Origin: Maricaulis sp039978735
GTDB taxonomy: Bacteria; Pseudomonadota; Alphaproteobacteria; Caulobacterales; Maricaulaceae
Length of the DNA stretch: 64,000 nt
Assembly: GCF_039978735.1 (NCBI RefSeq)
Contig: NZ_JBDWAS010000045.1
Span: forward strand, 186,001-250,000
Direction: 5' to 3'
In this document: positions 44,483 to 50,956 of the stretch, piece by piece
Position numbering within the stretch: the first letter of the stretch is position 1
Layout of the letters: every line of letters begins with the position of its first letter
Notes under the pieces: model-generated
Databases searched by the model: none
Told to the model about the DNA's origin: nothing
The model's input: the letters and a program-made list of their open reading frames with translations, nothing else
Program-made: the position numbers and the translations under genes

Positions 44483-45385
44483 ATGGCTGACAATCCTACC
44501 ACGCCGGGCCCGGAGGGCCGCTCCTGGTTCCGGCGCATTCTGGGTAAAAGCGGTCAAACTCCCGTCGCACCGGCCGCCGCACCGGCGGCCCCGGCTTCGC
44601 CGCAACTCTCCATCGAGGCGGATGCGCTGGACCTGCTGCGCGTCGCCGATGTGATGGTGCCGCGCGCCGACATTGTCGGCGTCGAGGTCTCCACCCCGCT
44701 CGACGAGCTGGCGCAGCGTTTCGCCGAAGCCGCCCATTCGCGCCTGCCGATCTACCGCGAAACGCTGGACGATCCGGTCGGGGTCGCACACATCAAGGAC
44801 GTGGTCGGCCATCTCGCACCGAGCGAGGATGGCGAGCGCCTGCCCGGCTGGCTGCAAAAACAGATACTGCCCGCCATCAGCCGCCCGCTCCTCTTCGCCC
44901 CGCCCTCCATGCGCGCCAGCGATCTGCTGCGCCGCATGCAGGGCCGCCGCATGCACATGGCGCTGGTGGTCGACGAGTATGGCGGCACCGACGGGCTGGT
45001 GACGCTGGAAGATCTGATCGAACCGATTGTCGGCGATATCGAGGACGAGCATGACGACGAGGATTCGCCGGCCATCCTCGCCCGCGGTCCCGGCGTCTGG
45101 GATGTCGATGCGCGGGCCGAGATCGACGATTTCGAAGCCGTCGTCGGCGAGGAAATCGCCGCCGAGGACGAGGACGAGGATGTCGACAGCCTCGGCGGGC
45201 TGGTCTTCACCCTGATCGGCCGGGTGCCCGAGCGCGGCGAAGTGATCCGTCACCCCACCGGCTATGAGTTCGAGGTGATCGAGGCCGACAGCCGCCGCAT
45301 CAAGCGGATGCGTGTCCGCGCCGCGCATCGCAAGCCCAAGCCCGCGGCCACGCCGCCGGCAGAGGGAGCCGGACCCGCATCATGA
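44483..45385 (+). CDS. CorC/hemolysin C-family CBS-domain protein
   Basis: 300 residues. Two CBS domains (DVMVPRADIVGVEVSTPLDELAQRFAEAAHSRLPIYRETLDDPVG; FAPPSMRASDLLRRMQGRRMHMALVVDEYGGTDGLVTLEDLIEPIVGDIEDEHD), then a CorC/HlyC transporter-associated domain. The N-terminal DUF21 membrane part of the larger relatives is missing, so this is the short soluble form next to ybeY and lnt, as in E. coli YbeX. A role in magnesium efflux or ribosome homeostasis is suggested for the family. Confidence 0.92.
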   Translation: MADNPTTPGPEGRSWFRRILGKSGQTPVAPAAAPAAPASPQLSIEADALDLLRVADVMVPRADIVGVEVSTPLDELAQRFAEAAHSRLPIYRETLDDPVGVAHIKDVVGHLAPSEDGERLPGWLQKQILPAISRPLLFAPPSMRASDLLRRMQGRRMHMALVVDEYGGTDGLVTLEDLIEPIVGDIEDEHDDEDSPAILARGPGVWDVDARAEIDDFEAVVGEEIAAEDEDEDVDSLGGLVFTLIGRVPERGEVIRHPTGYEFEVIEADSRRIKRMRVRAAHRKPKPAATPPAEGAGPAS

Positions 45386-46989
45386 ACTGGCGCCGGCTCG
45401 CTCTCTGGCGTCCGCGGGCCTGGCTGGCCGCCCGTCAGGGCTGGCGGCATCTCGCCGTGGTCTTTGCAGCCGGCGCCCTGTCGGCGACCGCGATGGCGCC
45501 GCTGCATTTCTGGCCGGCCCTGGCGGTTGGCCTGTGTGTGCTGGTGTGGAGCCTGGACGGCGCCCGGCGTCACCCGAAACGCACCCTGGCCGGCTTCCTG
45601 CGCGGTTTCGTCTTCGGCTTCGGCTATTTTCTCGCCGGCACCTACTGGATCGCCTTTGCCTTCCTGACCCGCGGCGAGGGCTATGGCTTCATGGTGCCGG
45701 TGGCCGTGCCGGCCTTTGCGGCCATGCTGGCCGTGTTCTGGGGGATGGCCGGCGTGCTGCAGGCCTGGATCGCGCCGCGCCTGCCCTGGCGGGTGCTGGT
45801 CCTCGCCGCCGTGCTCACCGTGACCGAATGGCTGCGCGGGCATCTGTTCGGCGGCCTGCCCTGGAACCTGCCCGGCTATGCCTGGCCGGCCGGCGGGGCG
45901 ATGAGCCAGGCGGCGGCCTGGTTCGGGATTTACGGCCTGTCCTTCCTGACGGTTTTTGCCCTGGCCTCCCCGGCGGCCGCCATCGGACGGCCCCTGCGCC
46001 TTGCGAGCCTGGCGCCGGTGATCGCCGGGGCGGTGATCGGCCTGATCGTGCTGTGCGGCGGGGCGCTGCGCCTGTCCGGCGCCGATGCGGGCTATCAGCC
46101 GGACATCCGGCTGCGTCTGGTTCATGCCGATATCCCGCAGCGCGCGAAATGGGCGCCGGGCGGGGCCGCCATGACGCGCGACCGCTATCTCGAACTGACC
46201 GGCGAGCCGGGGCTGGCGGACGTCACCCATGTCATCTGGCCCGAAGGCGCGCTGCCGGTTTTCATGCTGGAAGACGATGCGACGCTGGCCCTGATCGGCC
46301 AGCAATTGCGCGCCGGCCAGACCCTGGTTGCCGGCATCAACCGCCGCGCGGACAATGGCAATGGCGAATACGCCTACTACAACGCCCTGGTCGGCCTGCG
46401 CTTTCCCAATGGTTCGCCGCGGGTGGAGAGCCTGTACGACAAGGTGCGCCTGACGCCATTCAGCGAAATCGTGCCGCTGACCGGCCTTCTGCGTGCGGTC
46501 GGGCTGGACGAGTTTGCGCGCTACCAGTTCACGCCGGGACCGGGTGCAACGACGCTGGACCTGCCCGGCGCGCCGCCGGTGATGCCGCTGATCTGTTATG
46601 AGGCGATTTTCCCCGGCTTTGTCCGCGCCGCGGCCGACCGGCCGGCCTGGCTGCTCAACATTTCCAACGATGCCTGGTTCGGGGTGACGGCCGGGCCGCG
46701 GCAGCATTTCAACCAGGCGCGTTACCGGGCGATCGAGACCGGTGTGCCGATGATCCGCTCGGCTGCGCGGGGCGTGTCCGGCGTGGTCGATGCGCATGGC
46801 CGGACCCGGGTGGAAATTCCTCCGGGTGAGGAAGGTGTTCGCGATGTGAACCTTCCGAGGCCTGTGAGCGTTCCTCTATACGGGTGGTGGGGCGATGTGC
46901 CGGTCTGGATTGTTGTCCTGACAATTCTTTCCGGCGTTCTGATCCTGCGCCGCCGGGCGGTGGCCCGACTGCTGTCGATGCGAACATGA
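45382..46989 (+). CDS. lnt: Apolipoprotein N-acyltransferase
   Basis: 535 residues. About eight N-terminal membrane helices, then a periplasmic nitrilase-like domain with the catalytic Glu in VIWPEGALP, Lys in LYDKVRLTPFSE and Cys in MPLICYEAIFP, then one C-terminal helix (VWIVVLTILSGVLIL). Adds the third acyl chain to lipoproteins; the several lipobox proteins of this window would be its substrates. Start overlaps the CBS gene by 4 nt. Confidence 0.96.
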   Translation: MNWRRLALWRPRAWLAARQGWRHLAVVFAAGALSATAMAPLHFWPALAVGLCVLVWSLDGARRHPKRTLAGFLRGFVFGFGYFLAGTYWIAFAFLTRGEGYGFMVPVAVPAFAAMLAVFWGMAGVLQAWIAPRLPWRVLVLAAVLTVTEWLRGHLFGGLPWNLPGYAWPAGGAMSQAAAWFGIYGLSFLTVFALASPAAAIGRPLRLASLAPVIAGAVIGLIVLCGGALRLSGADAGYQPDIRLRLVHADIPQRAKWAPGGAAMTRDRYLELTGEPGLADVTHVIWPEGALPVFMLEDDATLALIGQQLRAGQTLVAGINRRADNGNGEYAYYNALVGLRFPNGSPRVESLYDKVRLTPFSEIVPLTGLLRAVGLDEFARYQFTPGPGATTLDLPGAPPVMPLICYEAIFPGFVRAAADRPAWLLNISNDAWFGVTAGPRQHFNQARYRAIETGVPMIRSAARGVSGVVDAHGRTRVEIPPGEEGVRDVNLPRPVSVPLYGWWGDVPVWIVVLTILSGVLILRRRAVARLLSMRT

Positions 46990-47074
46990 ACTGAAAGTGA
47001 TGTGAAATCACGCAAGGGTTGTGCTAGCATCATTGGGGCACCGCGGGGTGGCAAACCGGTAATGAGGTAATTGA

Positions 47075-47503
47075 ATGCCCAAGGCGAATCCCAGAGGGCC
47101 CAACCCGATCGACGTCCATGTCGGCGCTCGGATCCGGTTGCGCCGCCAACTGGTCAAGATGAGTCAGGAAAAGCTCGGTGACGAACTGGGTGTCACCTTC
47201 CAGCAGGTCCAGAAATACGAGCGCGGCGCCAACCGCGTCGGCGCCAGCCGGCTCTACCGGCTGTCGCGCGTGCTGGACGTGCCTGTGCAGTTCTTCTTCG
47301 AAGGGCTGGGCGAACGTTCGGCCGCCACAGGCATGGCGGAAGGCGACCAGACGCCCGTCGTCTACGACTTCATCCAGAGCGCCGACGGTGTGTCGCTGGC
47401 CGAAGCCTTTTCGCGCATCCAGGACTCCAAGGTCCGGCGGCGCGTTCTGGAACTGGTCCGCACGCTGGCAAGCGAAGCCGATGAAGGCGCGCTCGCGCAC
47501 TGA
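47075..47503 (+). CDS. XRE-family HTH regulator
   Basis: 142 residues. The HTH is at about residues 16-70: VGARIRLRRQLVKMSQEKLGDELGVTFQQVQKYERGANRVGASRLYRLSRVLDVPVQFFFEGL. The C-terminal part (LAEAFSRIQDSKVRRRVLELVRTLA) is helical, as in the widespread alphaproteobacterial regulators encoded beside lnt. The conserved position suggests a core regulator, but targets are not evident. 85 nt after lnt, so it probably has its own promoter. Confidence 0.9.
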   Translation: MPKANPRGPNPIDVHVGARIRLRRQLVKMSQEKLGDELGVTFQQVQKYERGANRVGASRLYRLSRVLDVPVQFFFEGLGERSAATGMAEGDQTPVVYDFIQSADGVSLAEAFSRIQDSKVRRRVLELVRTLASEADEGALAH

Positions 47504-47563
47504 GGCGGCGGGTCTGCGACGCAAGGGATGTCAAGCGGTCGCAAAACCGCTAAATGCCCGCGC

Positions 47564-48253
47564 ATGAGCAAGACCGCGAAACCGGACGCACCGGAATTCC
47601 GCCTGTATGGCCGTGCCCAGGGCAAGCCGCTCTCGGCACGCCAGCAGGGGCTGGTGGACGATCTCCTGCCGCGCATCGGCCTGCCTGAGAGCGGGCCGGT
47701 GGACGCGGCTGTCCTGTTGCCGCACTGCCGCCGGCAGGTGCTGGAAATCGGCTTTGGCGGCGGCGAGCATCTCGCTGCCCAGGCCGCCCGTGCGCCGGAC
47801 ACCGGCTTTATCGGCATCGAGCCCTTCCTCAACGGCGTCGCCAAGGCGCTGACCTATATCGACGAACAGGGGCTGGACAATGTCCGCCTGGCCCGCGCCG
47901 ATGCGCGCGAGCTGCTGCCGCGCTTTGCCGATGCCAGTCTCGACCGGATTTTCCTGCTCTTCCCGGACCCCTGGCACAAGAAGCGCCACGCCAAGCGCCG
48001 CTTTGTGCAGCAGACCACGCGCGACGCCTTCGCGCGCCTGCTCAAACCGGGCGGCCAGCTGCGCATTGCCACGGATGTGAAATCCTATGCCGACCACTGC
48101 ATGAGCGAGTTCCGGCAGGATGACCGCTTTGTCTGGCAGGCTTCAAAAGCCGATGACTGGCGCATCGCCCCCGCCGACCACATCACCACCCGCTACGAAA
48201 CCAAGGGCCTGGGCGACTGCGCGCCGGTGTTTATGGATTTCGTGCGGGTTTAG
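47564..48253 (+). CDS. trmB: TrmB, tRNA (guanine-46-N7)-methyltransferase
   Basis: 229 residues from ATG 47564; ATG 47528 would add 12 poorly conserved residues and has a ribosome-binding site placed too close. SAM-binding VLEIGFGGGEHLAAQA, GIEPFLNG, and the TrmB hallmark RIFLLFPDPWHKKRHAKRRFVQ, ending RYETKGLGDCAPVFMDFVR. Modifies G46 in the tRNA variable loop. The last typical housekeeping gene before the lower-GC island. Confidence 0.95.
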   Translation: MSKTAKPDAPEFRLYGRAQGKPLSARQQGLVDDLLPRIGLPESGPVDAAVLLPHCRRQVLEIGFGGGEHLAAQAARAPDTGFIGIEPFLNGVAKALTYIDEQGLDNVRLARADARELLPRFADASLDRIFLLFPDPWHKKRHAKRRFVQQTTRDAFARLLKPGGQLRIATDVKSYADHCMSEFRQDDRFVWQASKADDWRIAPADHITTRYETKGLGDCAPVFMDFVRV

Positions 48254-48255
48254 CG

Positions 48256-48272
48256 CGCTTGTCGTCCAAGCG
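48256..48272 (+). terminator. Hairpin after trmB
   Basis: Stem CGCTTG (48256-48261) / CAAGCG (48267-48272) with a 5-nt loop, starting 3 nt after the trmB stop. No T-run follows. It marks the left edge of the island; termination uncertain. Confidence 0.35.
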
Positions 48273-48385
48273 TCGTCAGCTTCTTGTAGAATGCAACCAA
48301 ATAGCGAAGTGCTTGTTGACTTATAGCAGAAGGTGATTCACGATTTGTTCGCGAATGTGCGGGTGCTTTGCTGAGGACGTGATGT

Positions 48386-48598
48386 ATGAAACGGAACCTC
48401 AAAATTGCCTCACCGAGGTGTCGGAGTTGTGGTCGTTTCTGGTCGCCTGAAGCAGAGGTAGCTGCAGAAGGCGCCTACTGCTCGGAATGCCGTCCTGAAA
48501 GGCGCGCGAAGGCAAAAATCGCTCTTGATCTTAGAGAAATCAGAGATAGCGATCTTGTAGGCGGATATCTGTTGCCGCGAGGCCTTCGAGTTGCCTAA
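48386..48598 (+). CDS. 70-residue zinc-ribbon-like small protein
   Basis: ATG 48386 with TGAGGA 8 nt upstream. Two CxxC pairs: CRSCGRFW and, 14 residues on, CSECRPE, a classic zinc-ribbon spacing. A lysine/arginine patch (RPERRAKAKIALDL) and a short C-terminal tail follow. Lower GC than the housekeeping genes around it. It converges on the kinase gene and the two stop codons overlap (CTAA at 48595-48598). Function unknown; a nucleic-acid or protein-binding adaptor is a guess. Confidence 0.5.
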   Translation: MKRNLKIASPRCRSCGRFWSPEAEVAAEGAYCSECRPERRAKAKIALDLREIRDSDLVGGYLLPRGLRVA

Positions 48599-49626
48599 GG
48601 GCAAAGGAAGCCATGTAGGCCTTTTTCAGCATCGTGGCGGCCCACTATACCATCTGAGCCATCCAGTTTGCGTTGGCGCCCTGAGCTCAGTGGTTCGCTC
48701 CAGGCGCGCCATCGATGTTTTCGCGCTGAAATACGTTCCCACTCAGCGTGGATGGTGCGCTGACCCTTTGATCGCTCCCACTTTATCCTTTCAGGAGTGA
48801 TATCCGTCGACCAGGTGTAGTCAGTCAGTAGCGATGCAATGCCGTTAAGCGCCTGCTGTGCGTTCTGATAACGTCGGCTCGGGTCGTCTGTGAGCATTTT
48901 TCGGACAAATCGTCGCCACTCTTTGGGAATATGGGGGAGCCAGCGTAGCTTTTCCGAAAAATCCCCGTCCCTTACGACCAGTTTCGGGGTGGGGCTCTCT
49001 TGGTACCAAGCTTCTCCATGGAGAAGCCTGTAGAGTGTCATGCCTAGCGCCCAGATGTCCGTCTTAGTGCTGGTCCCGGCACCGTGCCACACCTCATAAG
49101 CTATGTGGTCTGCGTAACCCGCTTGGGATCCATAACCCAAGACCAGTTCGTCCGTCACCAGCCCAAAATCACCGAGCTGTGCAACCCCACTCCCATCTAT
49201 AAGAATGTTGGCCGGTTTAATGTCACGATGAAGCATCCCACGCTTATGAAGTGCACTAAGGCCGTGTAGGACTTGGGTTGCGACCCTCTTAACATCTCCG
49301 AGCGTCATTGGCCTGCGCTCAAACTGCGCTTGAAGAGAGCCGCCGGCGCAAAAATCCATGCATATCAATATGCTATTACCGTCGTCGGCTTCTACCACAT
49401 AGTGTACCTTAACGACATTGCGGTGCTGTGCTCGCGACAGCTTCTGGGCTTCGCCCAAATGCTCCTTCCGATATCTCGCCCAAAGGGCATCGTCCAACGT
49501 GGCATTTCGGCGGAGTATCTTAACGGCTACTTGGCCATGCGCAGGATCTTCTGCTGCGTGTACCTGACCGAAGTGCCCATTCCCGATTTTATCTCCAACC
49601 TTGAGGTTGGATTTGAACTCCGACAT
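48595..49626 (-). CDS. Eukaryotic-type Ser/Thr protein kinase
   Basis: 343 residues, cytoplasmic with no membrane segment. All catalytic elements are present: Gly-rich loop IGNGHFGQV (15-22), Lys36 in VAVKIL, probable alpha-C Glu59, HRDIKPANIL with catalytic Asp135, and Mg-binding DFG (153-155). The kinase domain ends near residue 265; a basic Trp/Arg-rich tail of about 75 residues follows with no known domain and no PASTA repeats. ATG 49626 overlaps the TGA of the upstream gene (TGATG) with GAGGAA as ribosome-binding site, so the two are translationally coupled. Low GC suggests transfer. Confidence 0.85.
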   Translation of the reverse strand: MSEFKSNLKVGDKIGNGHFGQVHAAEDPAHGQVAVKILRRNATLDDALWARYRKEHLGEAQKLSRAQHRNVVKVHYVVEADDGNSILICMDFCAGGSLQAQFERRPMTLGDVKRVATQVLHGLSALHKRGMLHRDIKPANILIDGSGVAQLGDFGLVTDELVLGYGSQAGYADHIAYEVWHGAGTSTKTDIWALGMTLYRLLHGEAWYQESPTPKLVVRDGDFSEKLRWLPHIPKEWRRFVRKMLTDDPSRRYQNAQQALNGIASLLTDYTWSTDITPERIKWERSKGQRTIHAEWERISARKHRWRAWSEPLSSGRQRKLDGSDGIVGRHDAEKGLHGFLCP

Positions 49627-50102
49627 CACTCATTCCTCGACGCGATCACAAGCATCACGGCTTCCCGGCTCATTTTTCGAAGGGATGTTCCAGAGGTGTT
49701 CTTTTTCCAGAAAGCATCATCATTGATGTAGTCGTCGACCTTCCGATCACCGTAGACACGACTAACCACGGCCTTCGAAACCTGTTTTACAGGGCATGTC
49801 GAAGCTGAGGCAGCTATTATGACGCCTCGCACTTCCGCAGCCTGAAGCAGACCGAGCTTGGCACTCATACCGCCCATAACAGCGCTCGCCTTTACAAGAA
49901 CCCTGTCTACATTCGCTTCTTGCACATAGTCGGAACACTGCTGGTGCAGAACCTGATATGCATTCGAGCGATCGCCTTTCTGAAGCTTCCAGTTTCCGTC
50001 CTCTAGGATCGTAAGCGGTTCGTTCTCATTGTCCGGAATCTCGACGTCGACATAGAGGACTCCATCTTTTGAGGTGGTAAGGCCCAGGACGCGTTCAGAC
50101 AT
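49626..50102 (-). CDS. Unknown protein, possible RNase H/RuvC-like fold (DUF3010-like)
   Basis: 158 residues, first gene of the kinase pair. Pattern: an initial strand-turn-strand VLGLTTSKDGVLYVDVEIP, a middle helix and strand VDRVLVKASAVMGG, then MSAKLGLLQAAEVRGVIIAAS and a C-terminal helix REAVMLVIASRN. This order resembles RuvC/RNase H-like small proteins and DUF3010, but the catalytic acidic residues are not evident where expected, so nuclease activity should not be assumed. No recognised name. Encoded with a kinase whose translation depends on it. Confidence 0.55.
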   Translation of the reverse strand: MSERVLGLTTSKDGVLYVDVEIPDNENEPLTILEDGNWKLQKGDRSNAYQVLHQQCSDYVQEANVDRVLVKASAVMGGMSAKLGLLQAAEVRGVIIAASASTCPVKQVSKAVVSRVYGDRKVDDYINDDAFWKKNTSGTSLRKMSREAVMLVIASRNE

Positions 50103-50162
50103 TGATCAACCCCGCCGATATTCGCTTCAGGAACGGTAATACATAAATCAACGAAAGGTTGG

Positions 50163-50204
50163 AAGTAGGCGTACCCGCATCCAATCCGTACAGACTGCCT
50201 ACTT
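50163..50204. promoter_or_regulatory. Inverted repeat upstream of the kinase operon
   Basis: AAGTAGGC (50163-50170) and GCCTACTT (50197-50204) form a perfect 8-bp inverted repeat with a 26-nt spacer, 60-100 nt upstream of the first gene of the kinase pair. It could be an operator or a leader stem. Confidence 0.35.
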
Positions 50205-50266
50205 GTGCAAACTCTGAGTGTCGCGATGCCAACGGAGCGGGCAATCCTCCGCACCTGACGCTCATC

Positions 50267-50295
50267 TTGCATCATCGCCCCGTCGGGCGTATAAG
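50267..50295 (+). promoter_or_regulatory. Sigma-70-type promoter for the rimP-nusA operon
   Basis: -35 TTGCAT (50267-50272) and -10 TATAAG (50290-50295) separated by 17 nt. Predicted transcript start about 50302, giving a leader of about 84 nt before the rimP TTG. Position just right of the island fits the rimP operon head. Confidence 0.55.
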
Positions 50296-50311
50296 AGCCT
50301 CGTTACATGTT

Positions 50312-50364
50312 CGATCGCATCGGATGATGCTATCGAGCGGTCGCTTCCGGCGGCCGCTCTTTTT
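50312..50364 (+). promoter_or_regulatory. rimP leader: tandem hairpins ending in an intrinsic terminator
   Basis: Hairpin 1: CGATCGCATC (50312-50321) / GATGCTATCG (50326-50335), one mismatch. Hairpin 2: GAGCGGTCGC (50335-50344) / GCGGCCGCTC (50350-50359), 10 bp with one G-U, then TTTTT (50360-50364). This is a good intrinsic terminator only 22 nt before the rimP start. It may be an attenuator for rimP-nusA or the 3' end of a small RNA. Leader attenuation of rimP-nusA is known in gammaproteobacteria; here it is inferred. Confidence 0.6.
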
Positions 50365-50385
50365 GTTGATGGAGACACGGGTCCC

Positions 50386-50925
50386 TTGAAGACGAAGACC
50401 CCGCAAGACACCCGCATTCTCGCCCTTGCCGACCCGGTGGCTGCCGGGCTCGGCCTGGAAATCGTGCGTGTGCGCGTGATGTCCGGCAAGAAGCAGCGCC
50501 TTCAGATCATGACCGACCGGCTGGACGGCACCGGGGTGGATGTCGACGACTGCGCGCGCCTGTCGCGCGGCCTGTCCGACGTGTTCGAGGTCGAGGATCC
50601 GGTTTCCGGTGAATACGATCTTGAGATATCCTCGCCGGGTATCGACCGGCCGCTGACCACGCTGGCGCACTTTGCGCGCTGGGACGGTTACGAGGCCAAG
50701 ATCGAGCTGGACCGCATGGTGGAAGGCCGCAAGCGCTTCCGCGGCATGCTGGCCGGTGTCGAGGACGGCAATGTCCTCCTCGACATGGACGGCGAAGAGG
50801 ACACGGCGCTGATCCCGTTCGACTGGATCGCGGATGCCAAACTTGTACTCACGGACGCCTTGATCGAGGCGGATTTGAAAGCGCGCGGCGGCAATGCGCC
50901 CGCGCAGACTGAAGGAGACGAATGA
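50386..50925 (+). CDS. rimP: RimP, ribosome maturation factor
   Basis: 179 residues from TTG 50386. The homology starts at KTKTPQDTRILALADPVAAGLGLEIVRVRV, and GGAG lies 11 nt upstream. Further motifs: DRLDGTGVDVDDCARLSRGLSDVFEVEDPVSGEYDLEISSPGIDRPL. Needed for 30S subunit assembly. No ATG or GTG in frame fits the family start. A 6-codon frame beginning at ATG 50369 ends with a TGA overlapping the TTG. Head of rimP-nusA-ylxR-infB. Confidence 0.93.
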   Translation: MKTKTPQDTRILALADPVAAGLGLEIVRVRVMSGKKQRLQIMTDRLDGTGVDVDDCARLSRGLSDVFEVEDPVSGEYDLEISSPGIDRPLTTLAHFARWDGYEAKIELDRMVEGRKRFRGMLAGVEDGNVLLDMDGEEDTALIPFDWIADAKLVLTDALIEADLKARGGNAPAQTEGDE

Positions 50926-50956
50926 TGTCGCTGTTTACGGCAAAAGGGATTGCCCG

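Noticed and set aside
48631..48670. tRNA-like stretch on the minus strand (GGCTCAGATGGTATAGTGG)
   Set aside because: The D-arm-like sequence has no matching D-stem, acceptor stem or T-arm partner, and it lies inside the kinase coding region.
48254..50270. Integrase, transposase or att repeats flanking the island
   Set aside because: I found no recombinase gene and no convincing direct repeat at the two edges, so transfer is inferred only from composition and position.
50003..50275. Possible extra minus-strand gene of 90 residues
   Set aside because: It overlaps the N-terminal part of the 158-residue gene in another frame and shows no domain or ribosome-binding site; probably non-coding read-through.
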